A stretch of DNA of 39,949 nucleotides from Streptomyces sp. WELS2 (GCF_013870595.1 NZ_JACBWZ010000003.1:1-39949); one strand, 5' to 3'. Shown: positions 8,130 through 17,004, counted from the first letter of the stretch. Made by a program: numbers and translations. Notes: generated by a model from the letters alone, not told the origin.

Positions 8130-10535
8130 TCACGCCAGCTCCAAGCCCTCCATGCGGACGAGCACGGTGGTTCCGTGCGCGGTGGTCGCGGTGGCGTGGG
8201 CATGGTGGCGTTCGGGTGAGGCGATGAGGATGATGTCCGCGCCGCTGGTGGCGAGGGCGTGGTCGTTGGAAAGGCCGGCGGGAAGGTGGATGCGGTGGAC
8301 GGCACGAGGCGTGGCCAGGCGTCCGGGTGCGAGGTAGCCCGCCGTTTGCAGTACCGCGTCCATGACGAGCCAGCAGGTCGCCATCCGCGCGAAGTGCTGG
8401 GTGTCCTGGCCGGTGAGATCCAGGCGGCACCGGGCGCGTACTCCCTGCTCGTCGACGCGGAGCAGGCGGACGGTGTCGAAAGGCCGCGACAGCCGGACGG
8501 CGGCGCCACGGGGCAACGGCCGGCCGCGGGGTGGAGCGGCACGGGGCGGAGGCGGCGACGCCGGCACGGGAGGCACACCGATGATGACATCGGCGGAGAA
8601 ATGCAGGCCCGGCCGGGGCCGTGGCGGAGCCGCTGGCAGGGCGATGCTGCGGATCTCGACGCGCACCAGGCCCGGGCCGCCCGGGCAAGGTGTGTAGGCG
8701 GCGTACAGCTCGTAGCGGGTGTGCCGCGGGGAGACGGCGATGGGTGCGTGGAAGCGGATGCGGGTGACTTCGCGCGCCGTTCCGCCGGGGACGAGGTGCC
8801 CGGCGGACGCGACGGCGAGTTCGACGGCGAGTGCCCCGGGCAGCAGCGCGGTGGCGTTGCGCTGGTGGCCCAGCAGGTAGGGGTACGGACGGAGGTCCAC
8901 CGGCCACACCGCGCAGGTGGCGGGTTCGTCGGGGAGGAGCGGGACCGGCGTGTGGAAGAAGGCGAACGCGGGCTGCCGCGAGACCAGGCCTGGGCAGTGT
9001 CCGTCGATGGTGCGCCGCTCCGGCCGCCCGAGAAAGACCGGTACGGCGTTCCCGAGACCGGGTGGCGCGGTGAGCTCCGCCGTGAACAGCCGCTGCCCCT
9101 CGGCGTCGCCGAGCAGGCTCAGCAGACCGGTGCGACGGGTCAGGTCGGTGAAACCGGAGCGCGGCCCGAGCCCGGAGTCGCTCCACATCGTCCAGGCGAT
9201 CGCCCGTTCGTCGTGTCCCCGCAACACTTCGTAGCGGGCCGCCGCGTTGAGGGTGTCGTTCGCCGGCCCGTAATCGCATTCGCCGGGCAGGCCGAGCACA
9301 CCGGCGATTGAGCTGAAGGTGCACCACGTCGCCGGACGGGGGCTTGCGAAGGCGGCTTTGAGGTTGTGGTAGCCGTCGACCTTGACGCTGCGCACCTCCC
9401 TGAACGCGGCGAGCGACTTGTTCCGCAGGGCCCGTGCCCTGCCGATGCCGGCGGCGTGGAGCAGCAGATCCACGCGGCCGCTGACGCGGTGGATCCGCCC
9501 CGCTGCCTCCCGCACCGCGGCCGGGTCGGTCACGTCGCATGTCAGGTAGTGCACCCGGGTACTGCCGCAGCGTCGGCGCAGCGTGGCCAGGGTGTGCAGG
9601 GCCTGCCGGGCGTGCTGCAACCGGTCCCACTCCGCGCCGGCCTCGGCGACCGGCAACCCGGGCGAGGCCGTGAGCCGTCGGCGCAGGTACTCCACGCGGC
9701 CGGTGCCGCCGAGTTCACGTGCCCGGTCGGCGAGCGCGGCCAGCGGTGTGCTGCCCAGCAGCCACACCACAGGACGCGTCCGGGCCGGCAGGCCGCACAG
9801 CGCGGTGGCGGTGATACCGCGGGCTCCTCCCACGGCGACGATCACGGTGCCGTCCGTCACGGGGTCGTGCCGTGACGGCACGGTGAGCGGTGCCGGGACC
9901 AGGCGTTCGGCACCGCGTGCTCCGCCGCGGTAGTACCCCACCGGCAGTCCACCGGTCACACCGGACTCATGGGCGAGCTCGTCCAACGCCGTGTCGAAGT
10001 GCGGGCTGTCGGTCACGACGGCGTAGGTGCGCGTGCCGGGCAGCTCCCAGGACGCGCACTTCACGAAGCCGGTGAGCAGGGCCGCGTGCGGGTGCGGCAC
10101 TCCGCCCCGCAGCGGGTCGAGGACCACGACGGCCAGCGAGGAGCCGTCCGGGCGGTCGGAGGAAAGGTGCTTGGCGGCCAGGAACAGCAGCTCTTGCAGA
10201 GTCAGCAGGGGCTGGCCGGGGAGCTGCGGCCAGGCGGTGCCACGCAGATCGGTGACCGCGCGGACGTGCCGCAGCGGACGGCGCCCCGAGCCGCCGGACT
10301 GCCGCCCCCACAGCGCCTCGATGGCCCCTTCCTCCGCGCGGGCCAGATAGGTGACCCCCGGTCCGGCGGGAGCGGTGCACACGACGAGTGGTGCGGACGG
10401 CCGAGGCAGGGCGGCCATGCGGGCCGCGAGGCGTGGATCGTCGGTGAGGACCATTGTGTCGGGTGCGAGGGGCGGGATCGCGGGACGTGTACGGCCTGCG
10501 GGCGCTGGTGCGATCACGGTGAGGTGTCGTTCCAT
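8130..10535 (-). CDS. PKS ketoreductase-dehydratase protein (KR-DH)
   Basis: 801 residues from ATG 10535, 2 bases after the stop of the KS gene, with AAGGAGCAGG just upstream inside that gene. Residues 1-225 form a diverged non-catalytic Rossmann-like half. The catalytic KR covers about 228-460: NADPH loop GGARGITA (236-243), Ser408/409, Tyr422 and Asn426 in DYGPANDTLN, and the Lys in SVKVDGYHNLK. The GGARGIT signature is the one seen in PUFA-synthase and enediyne-type KRs. A double-hotdog DH covers about 540-800, with His557 in YLLGHQRNATALLPG and the Asp726-x3-Gln730 pair of the second hotdog. There is no ACP or enoylreductase. Together with the KS, AT and ACP proteins it would give an iterative polyene-type chain. 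Confidence 0.87.
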   Translation of the reverse strand: MERHLTVIAPAPAGRTRPAIPPLAPDTMVLTDDPRLAARMAALPRPSAPLVVCTAPAGPGVTYLARAEEGAIEALWGRQSGGSGRRPLRHVRAVTDLRGTAWPQLPGQPLLTLQELLFLAAKHLSSDRPDGSSLAVVVLDPLRGGVPHPHAALLTGFVKCASWELPGTRTYAVVTDSPHFDTALDELAHESGVTGGLPVGYYRGGARGAERLVPAPLTVPSRHDPVTDGTVIVAVGGARGITATALCGLPARTRPVVWLLGSTPLAALADRARELGGTGRVEYLRRRLTASPGLPVAEAGAEWDRLQHARQALHTLATLRRRCGSTRVHYLTCDVTDPAAVREAAGRIHRVSGRVDLLLHAAGIGRARALRNKSLAAFREVRSVKVDGYHNLKAAFASPRPATWCTFSSIAGVLGLPGECDYGPANDTLNAAARYEVLRGHDERAIAWTMWSDSGLGPRSGFTDLTRRTGLLSLLGDAEGQRLFTAELTAPPGLGNAVPVFLGRPERRTIDGHCPGLVSRQPAFAFFHTPVPLLPDEPATCAVWPVDLRPYPYLLGHQRNATALLPGALAVELAVASAGHLVPGGTAREVTRIRFHAPIAVSPRHTRYELYAAYTPCPGGPGLVRVEIRSIALPAAPPRPRPGLHFSADVIIGVPPVPASPPPPRAAPPRGRPLPRGAAVRLSRPFDTVRLLRVDEQGVRARCRLDLTGQDTQHFARMATCWLVMDAVLQTAGYLAPGRLATPRAVHRIHLPAGLSNDHALATSGADIILIASPERHHAHATATTAHGTTVLVRMEGLELA

Positions 10536-10537
10536 GG

Positions 10538-12892
10538 TCACCTGCTCCTTGCAGTCGGCGCGGCCGTCCACCGCTCCACGGTGACCGCAGGGGCGTGCCG
10601 GCCCGATGCCACCAGGTGTGGGCCGGGTCCCGCGGCGAGGGCGGCCCTCAGCACGGCGATGGTCCCGTCGGCCGCCAGGTAGGTGGGGCGCGAAGGCGGG
10701 GCGTCGGTGGCCGGCGCCGGCGGCAGCAGGCTGGTGCGCAGCGTCGCGATCCGCGGCCAGCCCAGGCTCGCGGCGATGCTGTGCCGTGCGAGCATCAGCA
10801 GGAACAGTCCCTGCGCGACATCGGCGGGGCCGATACCGAGTTCACGCGGAGCCAGTTCCGGTGGGGCGGTGTTGCAGCCGAGTACCAGGGCGAGGTCCAG
10901 GTCCGCGGTGCGCAGGTGGTCGGCGGCCACATGAATGGCGGCGAGCCCGGAGTCCGGACCGCTGTCCAGCATCATGGTGGGGCCGTACAGGTCGTACCGG
11001 TTGGCGATCCAGCCGAGGGCGACACTGGGCATGCGACCAGCCAGGGTGTAGGGGCCGACCGGAGCTGAGCGTTCGGCGTGTTCGGTGAAGAACCGCGCTG
11101 CAGCCTCGCCGTCGTCACCGTCGCCAACATGCCGTGCCAGCCGGGTGCGGAAGCACCGTACCGTGGAGTCGGCGGCCAGCCGGGTGGGCCCGTAGTGGGC
11201 GCCGAACACGCCGGTACGAGCGCGTAGTACGGGCCCGTCGAAACCGGGGCCGTGCAGTGACGAGCGGACCAGCGCCAGGGCCATCATCTGCAGTCGGTCG
11301 ACCTGGGCGGCGACACGCGGGGCGACCCGGGTCTCCAGGAACGACGGCGGGGAATGGGGTTCGGGGAAGCACCGTTGTGCGGACGGCGCGCGTCCGGCGA
11401 TCAGGTTGTCGTGCACCTCCTGCCGGGTGGGTGCGCCGGGTAGGAAGGCGTCCCAGCCGACCAACGCCACCTCGTCATCCGTCCGGAGCGCGCCCGAGAC
11501 CAGTCCGTCCACGGGACTGTCGGGATGCTGGACCAGCAGGTGTCCGTTGATGCCGCCCAGGCCGCAGGCGAAGGCGCCGGCGATGCGGCGGACGGGACCG
11601 GGCCGCCCTTTCCGGGAAGGGGAACGGGCAGGCCGCAGCGGATGCGCGGCGGAACGGACCCGGACAGCGGCCGGCGCGGTGTGCTGTGGCGTGGTGAAAC
11701 ACGGTTGGGCGGGCACGGCGGCACGACGCAGCCCGTTGAGGATCTGGATCACCGAGACCACCCCACAGGCCATCCCGGTATGTCCGACGACGGGTTTGTC
11801 GGAGGTGACGTCCACGCCTTGGGGGTGAACGGCGGCCAGGGAGCGCGTCTCGGTGGCGTCTCCGGTCACGGTGGCGGTGCCGTGTGCCACCACCCACCCG
11901 ACCTGTTGTGGGTCCAGGCCGTTGACGGCCAGGGCTCGTCGCATCGCGGTGATCTGGCCTTCGGACCGGGGAGCGAAGATGGCCTTGCCACTGCCGTCGG
12001 ACGCGCCGCCGAAGCCGACCAGCACGCCGTGGATCTCGTCACCGTCGTGCCGGGCGCTGTCCAGCAGCTTGAGGACCACCACCGCGGCGCCGTCGGAGAA
12101 GGCGGTGCCGTCGGCGTGCGCGTCGAACGCCCGGACCCGTCCGCTCGGTGACAGTGCGCCCATCTTGGCGAAGTAGATCTGCCGCAGCGGTCCGTGGGAA
12201 CTGGTCCCGCCGCAGACCGCGACATCGGTCTCCCCGGCCAGCAGGTGCCGGACCCCCAGATCGATGGCGTACAGGCCCGCGGGACAGATGTTGTCGACGA
12301 CGATCACCGGGGTACCGTCCGGGACGATGCCCCGCATCGCGCGGCGGGCCAGCGTGTGCGGTTGGTAGTGGTGGTGGGAGTGTGCCGCGCTGGGGTCGGC
12401 CGCTGCCAGCCGCGCCCGCAGGCGGGCACGGGTCGCATCCTGGTCGCCCGCCAGGTCGCGGGCGATTCCGGCGGTCGTCAGATCGGTGGCGAGTGCGGCG
12501 TCCCATTCGTGGCTGGCTTCGGTGGTCGCTGCCAGGAAGAGGGCGAGCCGGCTGCCGTGAGGGACACGCGTCGCGTCCAGCGCCTGGAGGAGGCTGTGCC
12601 GCAGCCAGGCGGCTTGCAGGTCGCCTTGGCCGGGAGCGGTCCACGACGCCTCCAGCCGGGGATGCGGGGTGAAAGCCGTCAACTCTCCGAAGACACGGCC
12701 GTAAGTGCGGTCCTCGGCCGCGGGGTCCTGCGCCCAGAAGTCCTCCGGAGCGAACCGGGTGCACGGTTCACGGAAAACGGGCCGGCCTCGCTGGACCAGT
12801 CTCCACAGCTCCTCCGGACTCGCGGCCCCCGGTACCGCCAGTCCGGCTCCCACGACGGCCACCAGCGGCCGGGAGGGCAGTGACGCCCTCAT
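10538..12892 (-). CDS. Ketosynthase/chain-length-factor fusion (PfaC/HglD-like)
   Basis: 784 residues from ATG 12892, overlapping the ACP stop (ATGA). The N-terminal half (1-460) is a ketosynthase: start VAVVGAGLAVPG, nucleophile Cys203 in the odd context VVDNICPAGLYA instead of DTACSSS, His338 in AHGTAT, and Lys366/His371 in DKPVVGHTG. The C-terminal half (475-725) is a second thiolase-fold domain beginning VALVGWDAFLPG; where the nucleophile should be it reads MLDSGPDSGLAAIHVA, so Cys is replaced and the half should act as a chain-length factor. KS-CLF fusions are known from PUFA synthase PfaC and related secondary-lipid synthases. No AT or ACP is fused. Likely an iterative condensing enzyme working with the discrete ACP and AT. 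Confidence 0.87.
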   Translation of the reverse strand: MRASLPSRPLVAVVGAGLAVPGAASPEELWRLVQRGRPVFREPCTRFAPEDFWAQDPAAEDRTYGRVFGELTAFTPHPRLEASWTAPGQGDLQAAWLRHSLLQALDATRVPHGSRLALFLAATTEASHEWDAALATDLTTAGIARDLAGDQDATRARLRARLAAADPSAAHSHHHYQPHTLARRAMRGIVPDGTPVIVVDNICPAGLYAIDLGVRHLLAGETDVAVCGGTSSHGPLRQIYFAKMGALSPSGRVRAFDAHADGTAFSDGAAVVVLKLLDSARHDGDEIHGVLVGFGGASDGSGKAIFAPRSEGQITAMRRALAVNGLDPQQVGWVVAHGTATVTGDATETRSLAAVHPQGVDVTSDKPVVGHTGMACGVVSVIQILNGLRRAAVPAQPCFTTPQHTAPAAVRVRSAAHPLRPARSPSRKGRPGPVRRIAGAFACGLGGINGHLLVQHPDSPVDGLVSGALRTDDEVALVGWDAFLPGAPTRQEVHDNLIAGRAPSAQRCFPEPHSPPSFLETRVAPRVAAQVDRLQMMALALVRSSLHGPGFDGPVLRARTGVFGAHYGPTRLAADSTVRCFRTRLARHVGDGDDGEAAARFFTEHAERSAPVGPYTLAGRMPSVALGWIANRYDLYGPTMMLDSGPDSGLAAIHVAADHLRTADLDLALVLGCNTAPPELAPRELGIGPADVAQGLFLLMLARHSIAASLGWPRIATLRTSLLPPAPATDAPPSRPTYLAADGTIAVLRAALAAGPGPHLVASGRHAPAVTVERWTAAPTARSR

Positions 12893-13140
12893 GATGACGA
12901 GCGAAGAAGGTAGTCGGCGACCGACGCGGGGGTCAGAGGCGAGGGCGCATCCGCCTCCGGCGGCAGGGACAGCTGCCAGCGTTCCGACGCCTGCGCCAGC
13001 ACGAGTTGGTGCTGGAGCGAGTCCACGCCCAGCTCAGCCTCCAGGTCGATGTCGTCGGTGACCACCTCCGGCGGGTACTCCAGTACCTGCGCGTACATCG
13101 TCTTCAACTCGCTGATCAGTTCGTCGCGGTCAAGGGGCAT
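12889..13140 (-). CDS. Discrete acyl carrier protein
   Basis: 83 residues from ATG 13140. The 4'-phosphopantetheine site is Ser41 in AELGVDSLQHQLVL, in the correct place for an ACP of this length, with the usual acidic helix II. The start lies inside the end of the AT gene (25-base overlap) and its ribosome site GGAGG is in AT codons; its stop overlaps the KS start. A single carrier domain, unlike the tandem ACPs of PUFA synthases. No phosphopantetheinyl transferase is encoded in the window, so activation must come from elsewhere. Confidence 0.92.
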   Translation of the reverse strand: MPLDRDELISELKTMYAQVLEYPPEVVTDDIDLEAELGVDSLQHQLVLAQASERWQLSLPPEADAPSPLTPASVADYLLRSSS

Positions 13141-14120
13141 GCCGGTCCTCCAGTGGTTGTGCCGGCCCGGATCTCCGTACTCGCGTCACACAGGCGCTCG
13201 CGGTTGAGCCTGGTCCGGAAGGGGGCGAGGGTTCGTGCGTCCGGTACGCCGGCTTCGACCAGGTCCGACAGAGTGTGTTTCAGTCCGCACTCGATGAAGA
13301 GCCGGATGCCGTCGTCGTACAGGTCCCGCACCGCCCGGGCGAAGTCGACCGGCAGCACCATCTGCAACGCCAGCGTCTCGGCCAGATCGTCGCAGGGCAG
13401 GTAGGCGCGGCCCAGCACCGGGCCGTAGACCGGGCGGCTCGGCCGCTGCCTCGGCACCGGGCGGGAGGCCGCCGCACAGTGCCGGAAGACCGGGGTGAGC
13501 AGCGGATGGTGGTGCGGGCAGGGATCGGTGCGTAGACGCACCGCACGCACACCGGCGGCCAGTGCCGCCTCCCGGACGCGGTCGATACGTTCGGCGGGTC
13601 CCGACAGCACCACCTGCTCCGGTGCGTTGACGGCGGCGATGACGACGTCCGTCTCTTGAGCGGCCAGCCGACGCGCCCGCTCACGGCTCAGTGGCACGGC
13701 CAGCATCCGCCCGGCCGGCACGGTGTGCGAGCGGACCGCTGTGATCCGTTCGCACAGCAACTGCGCCGCGGCCCGCACCGTCAGTCCTTCCGCCGCGACC
13801 AGCGCCGCGTACTCGCCGAGGCTGTGCCCGCAGACGACCTGCTCCCGGACGCCCAACAGGCGACGCAGGATCCGGTGACAGACGACCTGGCCGGCGAAGA
13901 TCTCCAGGGCCCGGGTGTCACGGCAGTCCCACACACCGGCGCCCGCTTCAGCATCAGGGGCGCCCAGGAGGGCTTCGCGGACGGACGGCAGGCCGTACCT
14001 CGCCGTGACCTCGTCGACCTCGGTGATGACCGGTTCGGCTTCCGTTTCCGCCTCGGCGCACCCGGAGAAAGCGGCCGGGTAGAACGCGCCGAAGCCAGGA
14101 AAAATCAAGGCGGTCCTCAT
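13116..14120 (-). CDS. Discrete (malonyl-CoA) acyltransferase
   Basis: 334 residues from ATG 14120, which overlaps the stop of the alcohol dehydrogenase gene (ATGA). It begins TALIFPGFGAF, matching the FPGQG motif of FabD-type transferases with Gln replaced by Phe. Nucleophile Ser100 lies in GHSLGEYAAL, the carboxylate-binding Arg is about 124 (LCERITAVRS), and the second catalytic His is in DPCPHHHPLL (203-205), comparable to the PSHxPLM of FabD. The motif set favours malonyl-CoA, though this is only a motif-level guess. It would load and extend the discrete ACP encoded next to it. The C-terminal 20 residues are Thr/Gly-rich and overlap the ACP start. Confidence 0.88.
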   Translation of the reverse strand: MRTALIFPGFGAFYPAAFSGCAEAETEAEPVITEVDEVTARYGLPSVREALLGAPDAEAGAGVWDCRDTRALEIFAGQVVCHRILRRLLGVREQVVCGHSLGEYAALVAAEGLTVRAAAQLLCERITAVRSHTVPAGRMLAVPLSRERARRLAAQETDVVIAAVNAPEQVVLSGPAERIDRVREAALAAGVRAVRLRTDPCPHHHPLLTPVFRHCAAASRPVPRQRPSRPVYGPVLGRAYLPCDDLAETLALQMVLPVDFARAVRDLYDDGIRLFIECGLKHTLSDLVEAGVPDARTLAPFRTRLNRERLCDASTEIRAGTTTGGPACPLTATN

Positions 14121-15226
14121 TTTCCTTCCCCGAAAAGAAGAACCGGCTTGACGCATTTGCCTATGGCCACATCTCGCGCTGCCTCGTTGATCGCTTCGAA
14201 CGGGTACGTGGTGATCAGGCGGTCGAAGGGAAGAAGACCCTTCTGATGGAGAGCGGCCAGTAACGGGATGTCGACCTGGGGGACCGCGTCACCTTCCACG
14301 ATTCCCCGCACTCTCCGCCCGAACATCAATCCGGACATTTCCAGGGCAACTTCGGATCCGGGACGTGCGGCACCGATGACACCGCACGTGCCGCGCGTGT
14401 GGAGAACGTCGACGGCCGCCCGCAGCAGGCCGGGGTTGCCCGTCGCCTCGATGGTGTAATCGAATCCGGTGCCATTGGAAATCGCTCTCAATGATTCCGC
14501 CGCGCTCACGCTGGCGGCGTTGATCACGTGTGTCGCGCCCAATTCCTCGGCAAGCCGCAAACGGTTCTTGTTCCGGCCGACCACCGCGATCGTCGAGCAC
14601 CCGGCGACGACGGCCGCCATCACCGCACTGCACCCAACCGATCCCGCCCCGAACACGGCGATCCGGCTTCCCGCCTCACAGCGCAGCGCCTTGAGGACCG
14701 CGCACGCCCCTGTCTGGACGCCGCATCCCAAGGGTCCCATCAGTGGCAGCGGCAGGTCGGCGGGGATCCTCACGACGCTCCGCCGCGGAGCGAGCACATG
14801 GGTGGCGAACGACGATTGTCCGAAGAAGAAGCCGTTCACCCGGCTCGCGCCCCGCCTCAGCGATGTCGATCCGTCAGGCCGGCCGCAGGCGAAGTTGCGA
14901 GCCAGGAACTCCGCGCAGTAGGCGGGTGCCCCCGTGCGGCAACGAGTGCAGGACCCGCACGAGGCGAAGCTGAGAACGACGTGGTCACCCGGGGAAACCT
15001 CGCCCACCTCGTTCCCGACGGCCTCCACCACACCGGCGCCCTCATGGCCGAGAACCACGGGAAAGGGAACCGGATACCAGGCGTCCCGGACGATCAGATC
15101 GCTATGACACACCCCTGTCCCGGTCATGCGCACCAGCACCTCGCCCGGTCCTGGAGGATCGAGAGTGACTTCCCGAATGATAAACATATTATTCGGTGCA
15201 TCGGTTACCGCCGCTCGGATCAGCAT
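14117..15226 (-). CDS. Zinc-dependent (aryl/allyl-type) alcohol dehydrogenase
   Basis: 369 residues from ATG 15226, with GAGGTGAG four bases upstream. A class III-type medium-chain ADH: catalytic zinc ligands Cys40 and His61-Glu62 (VVLGHEGAG), the structural zinc loop Cys90, Cys93, Cys96, Cys104, a third catalytic Cys in PLGCGVQTG, and the NAD loop GAGSVG. It resembles benzyl/aryl-alcohol dehydrogenases, which interconvert alcohols and aldehydes with NAD(H). It is the first gene of the PKS operon and contains a TTA Leu codon at residue 322 (14263-14261), so the operon head may depend on bldA. It may reduce or oxidise the released polyketide terminus. Confidence 0.88.
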   Translation of the reverse strand: MLIRAAVTDAPNNMFIIREVTLDPPGPGEVLVRMTGTGVCHSDLIVRDAWYPVPFPVVLGHEGAGVVEAVGNEVGEVSPGDHVVLSFASCGSCTRCRTGAPAYCAEFLARNFACGRPDGSTSLRRGASRVNGFFFGQSSFATHVLAPRRSVVRIPADLPLPLMGPLGCGVQTGACAVLKALRCEAGSRIAVFGAGSVGCSAVMAAVVAGCSTIAVVGRNKNRLRLAEELGATHVINAASVSAAESLRAISNGTGFDYTIEATGNPGLLRAAVDVLHTRGTCGVIGAARPGSEVALEMSGLMFGRRVRGIVEGDAVPQVDIPLLAALHQKGLLPFDRLITTYPFEAINEAARDVAIGKCVKPVLLFGEGK

Positions 15227-15347
15227 GTAACTCACCTCGCACGGGGGAGTAATGGAGCGAAAAGAGGGCGTGCCGCGCCGGAGCGTGACCCGCACCGCTG
15301 AGATCCGGGCGTCAGGCGGATACGTTTCTACAGTGATAACGAAGTCA

Positions 15348-15359
15348 TTGACATGTCAA
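15348..15359. promoter_or_regulatory. Perfect 12-bp palindrome TTGACATGTCAA in the divergent promoter region
   Basis: The sequence is its own reverse complement and so offers a TTGACA -35-like box on both strands. It lies in the 293-base gap between the leftward PKS operon (start 15226) and the rightward GMC gene (start 15520). A further TGTCA half site follows at 15366-15370. This is where a regulator of both units would be expected to bind. Confidence 0.5.
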
Positions 15360-15376
15360 GAGGCCTGTCACAGAAT
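15348..15376 (+). promoter_or_regulatory. Candidate sigma-70-type promoter for the GMC gene
   Basis: TTGACA at 15348-15353, exactly 17 bases of spacer, then CAGAAT at 15371-15376 as a -10 box. This leaves a 5' leader of about 135 bases before GTG 15520. The -35 box is one arm of the palindrome. On the other strand TTGACA is followed by TATCAC only 15 bases on, a weaker match for the operon promoter. Confidence 0.45.
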
Positions 15377-15519
15377 CCAGTTGACCACCTTCCCTCTTGT
15401 AGGCGCGCGTCGCCATCATTCAAGGGACTGCGCTCCACCGGCGCACGCTCTGCGTGCCGCAGCCATCTCCCACACGCCGATTGTCTGCGGCGTGATGACT
15501 CCCCTCCGCAGGAGAATGA

Positions 15520-17004
15520 GTGAGCCGCAATTCGTGTGACATTGTGATTGTCGGCGGTGGAACCGCCGGGGCCGTTCTCGCGGCGCGCCTGAGTGAGGAC
15601 GGACGGCGCCGCGTCGTTCTGCTCGAAGCCGGCCCGGTCTTCCCACCCGACTCCTTCCCTCTTTCCGTGGCATCCAGTGCCTTCATCGGCCGGGCCACCG
15701 GGTTCGACTGGGGTTACAGCGCGCGCCCCAGTCGTACCCCCCTGCCCCGAGGCAGGATGATCGGCGGTTCCTCCGCGATGAACGGCACCGTGGCCATGCG
15801 CGCCCTGCCCGCGGACTTCGCCCGCTGGACGCGCAGGGGAATCCCCGGATGGTCCTGGTCGGACGTGCTGCCCGACTACACACGCCTGGAGCGAGCCGAT
15901 GCCCCGTGCATGACACACAGAGGCCGCAACGGCCCCGTGCCCGTGCACCAGTTACGCCGAAACGAACTCAGTACCCTGCAAAGGGGCTTCTTGTCCGCCA
16001 GCCGCCGACTCGGCTACCAACCGACGGACTTCAACGGCACCGCACCCCACGGTTCCGCCCCCTACCCCGTCAACGCCGTGCACGGCACGCGCGTCAACAC
16101 GGCCATGGCGTATCTGAGCGCTTCCGTGCGAGCGCGCCCGCACCTGCGCATCGAGAGCGACACGCTCGTCGATCGCGTCCTCGTGCGCGGTCACCGGGTG
16201 ACGGGCGTCGTGCTGGCCGGTGGCGACACACTGCACGCCCCGGACGTCATCCTCAGCGCCGGCACGTACGGCAGCGCCGCTCTGCTCCTGCGCTCCGGCA
16301 TCGGCCCGCAGCGGCACCTGCGGCAGCTGGGTATCCCCATGGTCCAAGAACTGCCCGTCGGCACCGCCTACCGTGACCACCCCCTCCTGCAACTGGCGTG
16401 TCTCGCCTGGCCATGGCGGGCCGATCGACCGCGCTCGGTCGCGGCCGCGGCCGTCTGGACCGCGAGCGCATCGGCCCCACCCGGAGAACTCGATCTCCAC
16501 GTTGGCATCATGCAACCGGTCATGCCCGTACCGGTGCCCGCTTTCACCCTGATCGCGGGGGTGACCCGTCCCCGTTCCCACGGCACCATCACTCTCTCCT
16601 CACGCGATCCACGCGCGGCCCCGCGTATCCACCCGAGGTGGCTGAACGATGAACGGGACCGGGACCGCCTGGCTCAAGCCATGGCGTTGGCGCACCGCCT
16701 GACGCGCACCCATCCGCTCGCCAGGATGATCGCCTGCCGTCTCTTCCCCGACCCCGGCGCGATGCCCCCCGCTCGCCTGCACCGCCTTCTCAAGATGTCG
16801 GTGGGCACGTTTCACCACCCCAGCTCCAGCGCTCCGATGGGGCCCGCAGGCGATCCTCGTGCGGTCGTGGACGCCGTCGGCCGCGTCCACGGCGTCGACG
16901 GCCTGCGCGTCATCGACGCATCCATCTTCCCCGACGCCCCCTCGGCGCCCACCGATCTGACGGTGATCATGACGGCGGAACACATCGCGAGAACCATGCG
17001 CTGA
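15520..17004 (+). CDS. GMC-family FAD oxidoreductase
   Basis: 494 residues from GTG 15520 with AGGAG six bases upstream. FAD-binding IVGGGTAGAV (10-19), Glu37 at the end of strand two, the GMC signature RGRMIGGSSAMNG (77-89) and the C-terminal domain with catalytic His432/His433 in TFHHPSSSAPMG. The usual final motif with an Asn (as in choline dehydrogenase) reads SAPTDLTVIM, so the Asn that normally assists catalysis seems to be Asp479 or absent. GMC enzymes oxidise alcohols to aldehydes or ketones. Divergent from the PKS operon and with a TTA codon at Leu145 (15952-15954), it is likely a tailoring enzyme under the same late control. Confidence 0.88.
   Translation: MSRNSCDIVIVGGGTAGAVLAARLSEDGRRRVVLLEAGPVFPPDSFPLSVASSAFIGRATGFDWGYSARPSRTPLPRGRMIGGSSAMNGTVAMRALPADFARWTRRGIPGWSWSDVLPDYTRLERADAPCMTHRGRNGPVPVHQLRRNELSTLQRGFLSASRRLGYQPTDFNGTAPHGSAPYPVNAVHGTRVNTAMAYLSASVRARPHLRIESDTLVDRVLVRGHRVTGVVLAGGDTLHAPDVILSAGTYGSAALLLRSGIGPQRHLRQLGIPMVQELPVGTAYRDHPLLQLACLAWPWRADRPRSVAAAAVWTASASAPPGELDLHVGIMQPVMPVPVPAFTLIAGVTRPRSHGTITLSSRDPRAAPRIHPRWLNDERDRDRLAQAMALAHRLTRTHPLARMIACRLFPDPGAMPPARLHRLLKMSVGTFHHPSSSAPMGPAGDPRAVVDAVGRVHGVDGLRVIDASIFPDAPSAPTDLTVIMTAEHIARTMR

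Noticed and set aside
8130-12892. Type II aromatic PKS (minimal KS, CLF, ACP)
   Set aside because: KS and CLF are fused, an integral KR-DH with GGARGITA and a discrete AT are present, and no cyclase or aromatase is seen.
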